A stretch of DNA of 61,000 nt from Owenia fusiformis (taxonomy: Eukaryota > Annelida > Polychaeta > Sabellida > Oweniidae), in the NCBI GenBank assembly GCA_903813345.2, contig CAIIXF020000613.1, forward strand, positions 1-61,000, written 5' to 3'. This document shows positions 12,281 to 23,943 of this stretch, piece by piece; position 1 is the first letter of the stretch, and each line of letters opens with the position of its first letter. Both the position numbers and the translations under genes were made by a program. Under the pieces are notes generated by a model that worked only from the letters and a program-made list of their open reading frames with translations, ran no database searches and had not been told where the DNA came from.

Positions 12281-12768
12281 GTAAGAATGATGCATGCATG
12301 TTACACAATCACCAAAGGTTAAAATGAAAGCATTCCATGGCCGGTACTTGCAGCGAGAACACAAATAATCTCATGTGAAAGTTGGGATCGTTTCAATTTT
12401 CAAAATTTTTGTCAGTTGAAATTAGACTTTTGAATATTCTGATATTTGAATCGATGTTATTGATTTTCAATTTCATCACGATTTTCAATCATAATTCCTG
12501 GTTCATAATTTTCGTTAGGTCAATTACAAGGGGTCCAGGGGTCAATTAACCATCAGCGACTTTCAAGTCAGATCCGGTCCCTGGGATCTGGCGCAGAGGT
12601 GTTGATAGGATGGTGAAGTGTTTATGGCAAATGGTTTATGCAGTTATCTTAATCTTGATGGTGATCTCTGTTAGATCTACCTCTTTCAAAGAATAGACAT
12701 TGCCCGGGGAGTCAGTGATTGCCATCTTTAGCCTGATAGATAATCATGATGGCAGAAATACAGAAATA
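12281..12768. other. spacer inside the 14 kb element
   Basis: No gene or element boundary is recognised. Confidence 0.4.
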
Positions 12769-13038
12769 CACAAACATGTATCAGTTTCATATGCTTTAGA
12801 AAATGTACATGTTTGCGAACAAATAGTTCAGAAGACAATAGAATCGTCGATTTAATTCCTCACTTAAGTTACATAAACGGTTTTTCGAAAAACAGTTAAG
12901 ATCTGCACTTTTAACCCGAACCGTTTGTGTAACTTAAGTGAGGAATTAAATCGATGATTCTGTTGTCTTCTGAGCTATGCCTATTTTTCGCAAACATGTT
13001 CATTTTCTAAAACATATGATGCTGATACATGTTTGTGA
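12769..13038. repeat. 270 bp hairpin element
   Basis: The arms 12769-12885 and about 12919-13038 are inverted copies. Matching blocks are ACACAAACATGTATCAG, GAAGACAATAGAATCGTCGA and ATTCCTCACTTAAGTTACA, and their complements. The loop is about 33 bp. This looks like a foldback MITE without coding sequence. Confidence 0.8.
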
Positions 13039-13457
13039 GAAAAAATGTTGTGGGGGTTCTGCCTACAATGCGTGAAATAAGGAAAAAAGAAAAATCGTAC
13101 CTTCGACGTTCCGACATTTTGTTACCAAAATGAACCGTTTCGGTAACCAGTGTAATCGAGCGGATCACCAGTGAATAGATAGCATACTATATTTAGGGAG
13201 TTCTTTAATTTTTTTGAAAATAACATGGCAGAGAAGCATTGAAATATGAGGTCACAGATATGATAGCTAAACTACAAATCAAACTAAGATAAACAAAAGT
13301 AAGAACATGTATAAATGTTTCTATTTTTACATGTTCTGTTTCAATGCGGTCCTTTAATTGCTTATTTTTTAGATTCAGAGAAGTTCCAAACATTCAAAAT
13401 TTTACTGTAATCTCATCTACTCTACGACCCCCACTTAAATTTGTAAAAAACATAAGT

Positions 13458-13566
13458 GGGGGTAACCAAACTCGTCTGGCCCTGTTATCCACTCCCTGAT
13501 TCTGAAATGTCGTAGACCAACAACGTCAGGCGTAGATAACTGGGCCATACGGGTTTTTGTTAAAGT
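13458..13566. repeat. small imperfect hairpin
   Basis: AAGTGGGGGTAACCAAACTCG near 13453 is mirrored by ACGGGTTTTTGTTAAAGTGG near 13549, and TGTTATCCAC by GTAGATAAC. A further CCCCCACTT block lies at about 13427. It is probably a short MITE relic. Confidence 0.5.
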
Positions 13567-13729
13567 GGGGGTAGAATGCGATAAATCGCATGATGTATGG
13601 TCTCTCTAAAATTCTCTTATTTTTAACATGGGAAATCGTCACTTCAGCAAATTCACATGTCATTTATTTATGTTCCAAAATTCACCCTATGCAGACAGAG
13701 CCTGTGGGAAATATTGGGTGCGGAGCAAA

Positions 13730-13915
13730 TGAGCGGAGGGTGCTGAGCTAACGGTCATTTTTGAAAAAATTATTTCAAAATCATGCAGTTTTCACCATTT
13801 TGAGCACTTCTCAAGTGATTTTGTCCATATTTGGGCCAAAATTGTCAAATGTGAACCCCCCTGGAAATTTTTGAAAAATGAACCCCCCTTGGCAAATCCT
13901 GGCTACGGGCCTGAT
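13730..13915. repeat. dispersed repeat ending in CTGGCTACGGGCCTG
   Basis: The segment shares an order of blocks with 32730-32870: TTCAAAATCATGCAGTTTTC, GAGCACTTC, GTGATTTT, GCCAAAA.TGTCAAA and a C-rich CCTTGGC..ATCCTGGCTAC end. It looks like a 3' fragment of a dispersed retro- or DNA element whose class I cannot tell. Confidence 0.5.
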
Positions 13916-14089
13916 TATTGATATTTATATTTTTTAATCGAAATGGTGTTTGTTATAAGCACACGCCTTTTAACAATTGATAGGGACTGAAAAGTGTATT
14001 TCATCTTCAGCAAATCTGAAATTAAGCTTTGTTTTTATTGATCGAATTCAATGAAAGTTAATTTCTTTTAAGTTAAGTTAACTTTTATC

Positions 14090-14740
14090 AGCCTTTAAAA
14101 AAACTACTATTGTCATCTGTTTTTCCATCTTAGTGTACAATAGTTCTCTACTCTGTTTTCAGAAGTAGGAGATGAACCAGATTTTTGTAGCTTTCATCCA
14201 TGATAACCCTGAGGCCTTGTTGGTTGTGTTTAGATGATGGTGTTTCATACTAATCAGGTATATTATTTCATCGTTTGATTTAATTAACTTGCATCATTTG
14301 TGGCTCTTTGCTTCAGAAAGTATTCATTTGTATTTAATGCAGTTATTATTTAACTTTCACAGTTTCACAGCAAATGAGATACTGTAAATTGCTTTAATTT
14401 GGTGCTATTTAATTTGGCGCCCTGTGCAAATTTTAAAAGTATGACTGCTATATAATTAAGTTCTTTTAAAAGGTTTGAACTTAATCCTGATTGACACAAT
14501 GTTAAAACATCTCAGTAGATTTACTCATCATATTCACAATTTAAAGGTCTTATCTTAATCAATACAATTTGAAATAAAAGTATAAAATAAAGTAACAGTC
14601 TTTTAAAGTACTACTATTGTCCTCTATTTTCCCATCTACCTATTCTGTTTTCAGGATTGTTGTAGCCTTCACCCATGATAACCCTGAGATGATTTTGGCT
14701 GTGTTGAGATGAGTGGTGTTATGCTAATCAGGTAGGCCTA
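14090..14740 (+). repeat. tandemly duplicated exon-like segment
   Basis: Two copies about 500 bp apart (about 14100-14265 and 14610-14745) share ACTACTATTGTC, TCTGTTTTCAG, CATGATAACCCTGAG and CTAATCAGGTA. Each has a pyrimidine tract plus AG in front and AATCAG|GT behind, so each resembles an exon. In one frame both encode a similar short peptide around AFIHDNPE or AFTHDNPE, ending at a TGA. No family is recognised. Confidence 0.4.
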
Positions 14741-15016
14741 TATTATTTCTAGAGGTGTCACACTGACCCGAAGTTGACCTGCCATATTTTATCTCAGAAA
14801 GTTAAGAGTCATTCTCAGGTATCTACTTTCCTACCGTTCCAACATTTCAAATTATTATCCAATAGAATATTTTAATAAATAGATCTCTAGTTAAATCATT
14901 GGATGAAGATTATGAGGGTCAACGAAGGAATGTTTTGGCTATATGATTCTACTGTAGAAATACAAAAGGATAGTACAAAAAGCTACTAGGGATCTATAAA
15001 CAGATGAGCATAGGGA

Positions 15017-15784
15017 TTGTTTTACCCCAGAGTAGTCCCAAAAAGTCTCCTGAGACAAAGATCAGATCTGGTGGAAGAAAGATTACACCCTCAGGTGCAT
15101 TTTCAGATAACCAACTACAGTGTAATAAAATGTTTATACTACAAGTCTCTAAAATATTTCAGACAAACTAGCAGTACAAGCAGAATGGAACATTTGACGG
15201 TTTGGAAGTTAGGCAGTCTAGAGTCCTCTGAGCTTGGGGAGTTGCGAGGAAACTGACTTCGGTAAGTCCAGGTTAATCTATTATTCATTATAGAAGTATT
15301 TTATATATATTAAGTTTACAGCAGAATCAAATCTAGCAAGATCCTTGTCATTCTATTCTAAAAATATAAAGTGCAGACTTTACTTCAGGAATACTAGAGT
15401 ATTTTACCAAAGAATTTTACAATTATGTATTTTATTTTATATATATGGCTTCCATATTTATATTTGGAAGAATTAAAAAATTTTCCCGATTTTCGCACTT
15501 TTAATCCTCAATAACTTACTGATTTACAACACATTGTAGACCTTTGAGACATATTGTATCTGAGATTGTAAAGAATAGATCGCTAGCTCAATTTTGGTTG
15601 AAAATGACACTGCAAAATATACAGAGTGGGTATGGGTATACAGGTTACATTTTATACTTTTCAATAGATTGATTTTTTCCAGGAAAATGTCCAAAAACAA
15701 GCAGAAATGGCAATGTGTTAAACATGCAACCAGGGAAACAACAACTGAGCTGTACAAGTCATTTGAAAAAACATTTGGAAAGTG
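15017..15784 (+). other. two further exon-like segments
   Basis: A 79-codon frame (15017-15256) is followed at once by a strong donor (TTCG|GTAAGT at about 15260). Further on, GATTTTTTCCAG ends near 15682 as a good acceptor, followed by an ATG frame of 32 codons ending at TGA near 15784. Together with 12000-12280 and 14090-14740 they could be exons of one plus-strand transcript. The peptides match nothing I know and this is weak evidence. Confidence 0.25.
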
Positions 15785-16283
15785 ATGAGGACCAATGAGA
15801 GCTCATGCTTTCAAGGAAAAATGAACACTTAGCATAAACAATATCTGTTCCGAGAAGCAAGCCAGTTTGAATTAAATTTTTATCTCTATGACAAGTAACG
15901 GGACAGTACTTTTAAGATTGCATAGATATAATGGCTTCATATCTGAAACATGCAATTTTTCTAGATTTATTCCAAACTTAAAATGGTCATTATTGCTTTT
16001 TGAAAATCAATACCATGTTAACTAATAGAGCATTTGTTCAAGCTCAAATTAGAATATTTATTCATTCCCATTCAGAAAAATAACAATATAACCCCTAAAC
16101 AGTTAGGCTATAGATAATTACATTCATAGTAAAGGGGGTGAATAGATCTGCCGAGATCTGGGCACAATCTTGGAAATGAAATATCGAAATATCATCAAAG
16201 TTAATCCCATACTTAGTAGTGTTATAGGTAAATAACATGCGGGAATATAATTGATATCTGAGTTGAGCGGGAGATATACAAGG
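15785..16283. other. spacer inside the 14 kb element
   Basis: AT-rich, with no recognisable feature. Confidence 0.4.
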
Positions 16284-16421
16284 GTTATGTACTGGGAGGT
16301 TTTGGATACAGGTTTTATCCCAAGGGAAATATGTGTATATCCCGACGGACCGCAGGGACCAAGGGATATACACATATTTCCCGAGGGATAAACCCTGTAT
16401 CCAAAACCGACCGTACATAAC
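16284..16421. repeat. 138 bp near-perfect hairpin
   Basis: The arms are about 62 bp each: GTTATGTACTGGGAGGTTTT at the left is mirrored by AAAACCGACCGTACATAAC at the right, and GGGATATACACATATTTCCC complements the inner left arm. The loop is about 10 bp. It is a foldback MITE or structured cruciform sequence; open frames across it are palindrome shadows. Confidence 0.85.
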
Positions 16422-17048
16422 AGATGTATTTCATACCTACTGATGTTCTTGGTACGTCATATACCTTATAAAGTTCCAAAATTCAAAAATATACTTAAGA
16501 TACACATTTTCTTGGTGTTTTAAAGTGGTTTTTAAGTTTTAAGTTTCTGAGATTATCAAACTCATAAATGTGAAAATCTTTTTTTTAAAATGTGAAAAAA
16601 AATTTGGGGAAAAATGGGAAATTTCAATGCATATTTAATTCTCATAATCTACTAAGTATAGGATAAATCAGTTATTAAATGCTCGATTTTTGATACAGTG
16701 TATATCCCTCAGTAAATACAATATAGTCACGATTTATTAGTTAAAATATGCCTAATTCAATTTTAAGACAAGCCAGAACGGCAAATCTCCCCTGGCCCTT
16801 AACCGTTTAGGGGTTAGTAAAATACTCAATAAAACTTATTAACGATAGGATAGATTTTTGATACATGACATACGAGACTGTAATTATATTTAAGTTCAAT
16901 TCTGTGTGTCAATATTCTCTATTTGGATGCTCAAAAAAGTTCTTGTGTATTAACTCATTAATTATTGGAAAAACAATATACATTTGTTAATAAGTCAAAG
17001 CATAAGTTAGTTGTGTTTTACCTTCACATGTGAAAATGTTAGGCTTAG
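16422..17048. other. spacer inside the 14 kb element
   Basis: AT-rich, with no recognisable gene or repeat family. Confidence 0.4.
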
Positions 17049-17574
17049 TAGTGCAGTCAGAATGTGGGTTTCGGCGTGCGTTCAGAGGGATTTTATGAGA
17101 CATAATTTTTCATGTTACTACTATGATTATACATATTTTTATGGATTATTAGATCTTAGTTTTTCAGCTTTTAGATTTTGTGGCCATTTAACCCCCCATG
17201 GGCTAAAATTTGGACCCCTACTATAAAATTGGGCAAGAACTCAAAAAATACTCAGTGGAATGTTTCCAAATTACATTGTTATATTGGTATAGACTAATTG
17301 AATATATGATAAAAATTTCATGTCACATGGTTAAGTGGTTGCCATGGAAATGGATAAAACATGCCCTTCGGGTGTCAATTTTCAGGCCAATTTTTCAGGA
17401 CTGACAGAGTCATTTCATGCATATTTTGTCCCCAATGTGTTAGGAAGGGTTAAAATGTAAATAGAAAACTTCTATAATATATTAGCAACAATTGTATGTA
17501 AAGATCAGTCCACAAAACCTCAGATTTTGGCCTTGTATTGGTCCATGACTTATACAGGGGTCTATTTCATAGAC

Positions 17575-18050
17575 TCGAGCTCCCACATTGGATGGATGCT
17601 ATAACTTTTGAAATAATGGAGATACAGGTCTCATTTTTTCAGATCTTCATAAATGGTTAGTTTTAAGTATTTTAATATACTTTGGGAGCTGACATGTGAT
17701 TGGTTGCCATGGTAACCAGGGTTTTAGGGAAATTCTGGCCCCAACATTGGATGGATGCTATAACTTTTGAAATAAGGGAGATACATGTCTCATTATTTCA
17801 GATCTTAGACAATGATTGATTATTAATACTAAATTAGACTTTGGGAGCTGAAATTTGATTGGTTACCATGGTAACTAGTTTTTATTGAGATTTGGACCTC
17901 CTCAATTGATAAATGCTTAACGTTTGAATTTAAGCAGATACAGATATCATCATTTCAGGTCTTAAAAATTAATTAGGTTTGTGTATTGAATTAGACTTTG
18001 TAGCTTAGCATTTACTTGATTGCCATGGTAACCATGTTTCGTCGTCATGG
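17575..18050. repeat. about 150 bp repeats inside the left arm
   Basis: Three diverged units carry ATGGATGCTATAACTTTTGA, a GAGATACA..TCTCAT block and ATTGGTTGCCATGGTAACC. The inverted counterparts lie at about 20070-20560 in the right arm. The repetition is therefore older than, or copied with, the inverted duplication. Confidence 0.7.
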
Positions 18051-19203
18051 AACCCTTAATTTTTTATTTCATTTTTACCTTCATTTGAGAATGTTATACC
18101 AAAAACGCTCAAAATTATCATTTTGCTCTTAAATTCAGCAATTTATCCTGTATGCCTGACAGTATAGCCTCATTCCATTCTACTAGTTCTCACACATATT
18201 CTGACTCCCAACTTGTTTTTACTCATCATTATTGTTTTCATCTTCCACAATTACCTCTTAATTAAAAATATCAACAATTTCTATTGGAAAGAAGGATTCT
18301 TTTGACCATTCTTATGTTAAAGATTTGTCAGGGAATTCACAGTTCATTCATGCAGTGTTGGGCATAATGGTAGAGCTGGGTTTAGGCTGGTGGGAATGTG
18401 TCCATACATAGGTTTGATAATTTACCCTCTTCAAATGTGAAAGAAAATGTCAACACCTTCATAAGTGAGGGCAGCACTGTTCTGTTTTGTTCTGTATCTC
18501 ATGGGAAACAGCTCATCTTGTAATCTATTAGTGGCAGTTATTTTTCTATTTCTGCTGTATTTTTGCAGGTGAACAATTCAACTTTCGATTTTATGGTAGC
18601 GGGAATTCCTATATTGTTTCCTATAGAAGAAAACAACTTTAAGAATTGTTTGTCTTCCGCTTCAGTTGATTTACTTTTCCTTTGTTCTGATCCAGTAAAC
18701 GCATTGAAGGCTAATATGGCTTCACACAGGACTTAGTCCTAGGTTTGCAGCTACAGGGGTTGGGTTGAGCTTCTGACATCTAATGGGACATAGTTCACAT
18801 TTGAGGTTCTTAAGGTTGTTTTCTTCATAATAGGAATCAATATAGAAATTTCTGACACAAAAAAAATCCAAAGTTGAATTGTTCACCAGTAAAAGTACAG
18901 CAGAATTACAAAAATATGTTTGTAACTTACATCAATAGATAATGATATGAGCTGTTTCACATAAGATATTCTCCAAAGCAGAACAGTGCTGCCCTCACTT
19001 ATGGAGGTTTTGACATTTCAACTCTTCCCATCTTTCAAGACTGGTCCTTCACTGCTTTCATTGCAACTAATATAATGCAATGAATTAAATGATGAACTCT
19101 TCCACCTTGTAATGATTGCTCATTATAACATTTGAAGAGGATGGATGATAAAACTTATATTTGGAAGTGGAAACATTACCCCCCCCCCCTCGTCTCCCAT
19201 CGA

Positions 19204-19646
19204 GTTCACTGTATATAAACCTTGAGGCGATCCTCAGCTCAGGTGGGGTACTTTTGACATTTGATATGGCAATGGACCCAAATTTTAGGATCTGGTATGA
19301 GAATGCTCTCCAAATTATGACTTGAGAGGTATGGCAATGGTCGGATTTGGGAATGGTTGTTTTACATGTATGGCATTGATCTAGTATATTCTTAATGTGA
19401 GGTTGTTTTTGGTTGTTTTCCTCAATGATCTGCCTTCTTCTCGAGGCATTAGAAATTTTGAATGGCCATGTTTTCATATCTGGATATTTGGTATGGCACT
19501 GGTCCTATATTTGGGCATTTGGTATGGCTTTTGGGCATTATTTTGGTTGATATCCGAACACATTCAAATTTGACAGATTTGATGGGAACATATTGATATT
19601 TGAGGGTTCAGCCAAGGATCCCAACCACATTTTATATACAGTGAAC
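19204..19646. mobile_element. 443 bp insertion with perfect 16 bp inverted ends
   Basis: GTTCACTGTATATAAA (19204-19219) and its exact complement (19631-19646) bound a segment absent from the other arm of the giant inverted repeat. The interior holds degenerate repeats of TATGGCAATGG and ATTTGGTATGGC words. No clear target duplication was found. It lies beside a run of nine C bases. Confidence 0.6.
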
Positions 19647-21199
19647 CCACAGGGACCAGTCTTAACCCATTCTACCAAGTCCAATACTGCATGAATGGAC
19701 TATATCCCCTAAGGAACCTTATCTCCAGAATGGTCAAAACAATCCTTCATTCCAACAGAAATTGATGATAAGAGGAAATTGTGCTAAATGAAAACAGTAA
19801 TGATGAGTACAAATGAACAAATTAGGAGTCAGAGCTTTTGTAAGAACTAGTCCTATGGAATAAGGCAATATTGTCAGACATACATGTATTGTTTACTAGT
19901 ATTTGATATTTTATGAGCCAAACAATGTTTGCGTCTCTAGTTTTATTGAGTCATGAGCATGTATATCATATAAAATAGAAAAAAATCCCAAAATTAAGAA
20001 TAAAATGGTAACTTTGAGCAACTTGGTATTTTAGAATAAAGGTGAATCTGAAAACGAAAACAGCAGTTACCATGACAATGAAACATGGTTACCATGGCAG
20101 ACAAATAAATCCTAGCTTCCAAAGTCTAATACAATACACACATATTATTATTATCTTACATCCGAAAAGATTATATCTTATCTGGCTGTATTTAAGAGTT
20201 ATAGTGTTCATCAATTGTGGAGGTCTGAATTTCAACAAAACCCTGGTTTCCATGGTAACCAATCAAATTTCAGCTCCCAAAGTCTAAATCAATACTTTAA
20301 ATCCATCATTGTCAAAAATCTGAAAAAATGAGACATGAATCTCCCTTATTTCAAAAGTTATAACATCCATTCAATGTCGGGGTCAGGATTTCCTTAAAAC
20401 CCTGGTTACCATGGCAACCAATCATATACCAGCTCCAAACTTATATTAAAATACTTAAAACCAACCATTTATGAAGATCTGAAAAAATGAGACCTGTATC
20501 ACCCTTATTTCAAAAGTTATAGCATCCATCCAATGTGGGAGCTCGAGTCTATGAAATAGACCCCTGTATAAGTCATGGACCAATAAAAGGCCAAAATCTG
20601 AGGTTTTGTGGACTGATCTTTACATACAATTGTAGCTAATATATTATAGGAGTTTTCTATTTACATTTTAACCCTTCCCAACACATTGGGGACAAAACAT
20701 GCATGAAATGACTCTGTCAGTCCTGAAAAATTGGCCTGAAAATTGACACCCGAAGGGCATGTTTTATCCATTTCCATGGCAACCACTTAAGCATGTGACA
20801 TGAAATTTTTATCATATATTCAATTAGTCTATACCAATATAACTTAGTAATTTGGAAACATTCCACTGAGTATTTTTTGAGTTCTTGCCCAATTTTATAG
20901 TAGGGGTCCAAATTTTAGCCCATGGGGGTTAAATGGCCACAAAATCTAAAAGCTGAAAAACTAAGATCTAATAATCCATAAAAATATGTATAATCATAGT
21001 AGTAACATGAAAAATTATGTCTCATAAAATCCCTCTGAACGCACGCCGAAACCCACATTCTGACTGCACTATAGTGTGTTATATATAATTTTACTGAACA
21101 TCGGTGTCTACATCTTCCTGTACAGGAACTTTAAATTATGTTCATGTAATGATTCATTTAACTGGACGTTAGTCATTACTATCACTATATCTTGTTGAT

Positions 21200-23390
21200 G
21201 GCATAATTAAGGTTACTAGAACATTCCTTGCATGTGTTGTCCTAACTTGATGTAACCAGAAGTTATGAATTTGCCATGTATGTGACAAGCACGTTACAGT
21301 CTCTTTATTTTGGCAAAGTCGTTGTTAAGGTTGGTACTACATTCCTGGCTCGTGATATCTAAGTCGAACGTAACTTGTATACTCATTTATGCGTGTCCAC
21401 ACTTTCCTTTGCCTACAACGTTCTATAGTTAATGTTACCAGAACTTTAACTTGGCCACGTATATGTGCCGTTGCATTAGCACGTTACAGTCTGTTATTTT
21501 ATTTTTGCAGTCATTGTTAAGGTTGCTACTACATTCCTAGCACATGATATTTAAGTAAAATGTAACGTTGTATAAACATCTGTGCGAGTCCAGACCTTCC
21601 TGTGCCTACATCGGTCCAAGACAAACGTTACCAGAACTTTAAACTGGCCAGGTATATGTTACGTTGCATAAGCACATTACAGTTTCACTATTTTTGCGAA
21701 GTCATTGTTAAGGTTGGTTCTACATTCCTGGCACGTAATATTTAAGTCAAATGTAACGTTCTTTAAACATCTGTGCGAGTCCACACCTTCCTGTACCTAC
21801 AACGTTCCATAATTAACGTACCAGAACTTAAAACTGGCCACGTATATGTGACGTTGCATAAGCACATTACAGTCTCGTTATTTTTGCGAAGTTATCGTTT
21901 AGGTTGGTTCTACGTTCCTGGCACGTGATATTTAAGTCAAATGTAACGTTCTTTGAACATCTGTGCGAGTCCACAACTTCCTGTACCTACAACGTTCCAT
22001 AATTAACGTATCAGAAATTTAGATTGGCCACGTATTTATGACGTAATGTAAGTACGTTACATTTTCGTTATTTTGGCGAAGTCATCGTCTAGGTTGGTTC
22101 CACGTTCCTGGCACGTGATATTTAAGTCAAATGTAACGTTCTTTAAACATCTGTGCGAGTCCACACCTTCCTGTACCTACAACGTTCCATATCAACGTTA
22201 CCAGAAATTTAGATTGGCCACGTATATATGACGTAATGTGAGTACGTTACATTTTCGTTATTTTGGTGACGTAATTGTTAAGGTCGCTACTACGTTCCTG
22301 ACACGTGATATTTAAGTCAAATGTAACGTTCTTTAAACATCTATGCGAGTCCACACCTTCCTGTACCTACAACGTTCCATATCAACGTTACCAGAAATTT
22401 AGATTGGCCACGTATATATGACGTAATGTAAGTACGTTACAGTTTCGTTATTTTGGCAACGTTATTGTTAAGGTCGCTACTACGTTCCTGACACGTGATA
22501 TGTAAGTCAAATGTAACGTTCTTTAAACATCTGTGCGAGTCCACACCTTCCTGTACCCACAACGTTCCATATCAACGTTACCAGAAATTTAGATTGGCCA
22601 CGTATTTATGACGTAATGTAAGTACGTTACATTTTCGTTATTTTGGTGACGTAATTGTTAAGGTCGCTACTACGTTCCTGACACGTGATATTTAAGTCAA
22701 ATGTAACGTTCTTTAAACATCTATGCGAGTCCACACCTTCCTGTACCTACAACGTTCCATATCAACGTTACCAGAAATTTAGATTGGCCACGTATATATG
22801 ACGTAATGTAAGTACGTTACAGTTTCGTTATTTTGGCGAAGTCATCGTCTAGGTTGGTTCCACGTTCCTGGCACGTGATATTTAAGTCAAATGTAACGTT
22901 CTTTAAACATCTGTGCGAGTCCACACCTTCCTGTACCTACAACGTTCCATATCAACGTTACCAGAAATTTAGATTGGCCACGTATATATGACGTAATGTA
23001 AGTACGTTACAGTTTCGTTATTTTGGCAACGTTATTGTTAAGGTCGCTACTACGTTCCTGACACGTGATATGTAAGTCAAATGTAACGTTCTTTAAACAT
23101 CTGTGCGAGTCCACACCTTCCTGTACCCACAACGTTCCATATCAACGTTACCAGAAATTTAGATTGGCCACGTATATATGACGTAATGTAAGTACGTTAC
23201 AGTTTCGTTATTTTGGCGACGTAATTGTTAAGGTCGCTACTACGTTCCTGACACGTGATATTTAAGTCAAATGTAACGTTCTTTAAACATCTGTGCGAGT
23301 CCACACCTTCCTGTACCTACAACGTTCCATATTTAACGTTGCTACAACTTGAGACATATATTCTGACGACGTTATCACAACGTAAAATTG
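21200..23390. repeat. 190 bp tandem array, about 11 copies, ACGT-rich
   Basis: The landmark CTGTACCTACAACGTTCC (or close variants) recurs at 21791, 21981, 22171, 22361, 22551, 22741, 22931, 23121 and 23311, exactly 190 bp apart. Older, diverged units lie to the left (about 21408 and 21600). Each unit contains ATGACGTAATGTAAGTACGTTAC-like CpG-rich words. Variant types recur at multiples of 190 (GGCAACGTTATTG at 22454 and 23024, 570 apart), so multi-unit blocks have been duplicated. It is not homologous to the 119 bp array on the other side. Confidence 0.9.
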
Positions 23391-23943
23391 TTAGCTGGGT
23401 AGTTTACTTGATTAATACTAAAGTTACAGAGCTTCAAAGTCATTTTTGAAAATCATTTTCGCCTCCTGTGTTATTTCAATGGGAGAGTTTTTATGAAAAA
23501 CAATTTTGACTTTAAAGACCTATACGTTTGCTGATCCTGAAGAAAGGTATAGATTTTTTGTTAAATAAAGTTAGCAAATTCAATTGCCTACCTAACCTAA
23601 TTTTTTGCAAGGACTTGAAGTGATGGATATTCTCTCATATGACTTGCGGCAAACCTACCATTTCCCATTTGTTAACATAGGAATGTCGATTTTCAAAAGT
23701 TTATAAAAATCATCATCAATTTTCGACCTATTGTAATTGAGAACAAAAATTGAGAACATTTGGAGGTATTGGAAATAAAGAGGCTTTAACAGGTAGTTCA
23801 ATGGGGAAGCTAAGGTTGCCAAACTTATGGAGGGGAGTGTAGGAGTAGTTCAAAATACTTTGCGGCTTATAATTTCAACCGATAACGTTGACTCTATTTA
23901 TATTTTTATTTTACAATTCAATACTCATGATACTAATATCCAA

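Larger units (their letters stand above)
17049..21071. repeat. 4 kb giant inverted repeat
   Basis: The left arm 17049-18655 and right arm 18801-21071 are inverted copies around a loop of about 145 bp. The outermost several hundred bases are almost identical, and the pair of mirrored 64-codon frames (17210 plus, 20911 minus) differs at only two residues. Similarity falls toward the centre, where GGTGAACAATTCAAC pairs with its complement near 18870-18887. The right arm is longer because of extra sequence, including an insertion at 19204-19646. No protein-coding gene is recognised. Confidence 0.85.
9370..23399. mobile_element. 14 kb insertion with CCCAGC ends and ACGT-rich terminal arrays
   Basis: The left end reads TA-CCCAGCAAACA and the right end is the inverted TGTTAGCTGGG-TA form with one mismatch, so a TA duplication fits. 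The flanks match the uninterrupted copy at 31060-31090: CTAAGTGT lies left of the insertion and TTACTTGAT right of it, adjacent in the other copy. This supports one insertion event rather than two separate elements. Inside, in order, are a 119 bp array, a spacer with MITEs and exon-like segments, a 4 kb inverted repeat and a 190 bp array. No transposase was recognised. Confidence 0.65.
8378..23839. mobile_element. CACTCCCC inverted-repeat element, copy 1, split by a 14 kb insertion
   Basis: The left end CACTCCCCTCCATAAG (8378) and the inverted right end finishing GGAGGGGAGTG (23839) are each flanked by TA (8376-8377 and 23840-23841), so the target duplication is probably TA. The similarity between the ends extends inward, with gaps. 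Without the 14 kb insertion the element is about 1.4 kb, matching the body of the copy at 29988-35486. It encodes nothing recognisable. TA duplication suggests mobilisation by a Tc1/mariner-like transposase, but no source element is in the window. Confidence 0.75.

Noticed and set aside
16095-16418. 107-codon minus-strand frame
   Set aside because: Much of it is the 16284-16421 palindrome, and both strands give similar frames.
19085-19477. 130-codon minus-strand frame
   Set aside because: It crosses the border of the 19204-19646 insertion and low-complexity repeats and shows no domain.
17210-20911. Mirrored 64-codon frames that differ at two residues
   Set aside because: Their similarity is explained by the near-identical arms of the inverted repeat. 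Other frames are as well conserved, so there is no coding signal.
9370-23399. Giant virus-derived or Polinton-type element
   Set aside because: There is no polymerase, integrase, packaging ATPase or capsid-like frame in the 14 kb. Size alone is not evidence.
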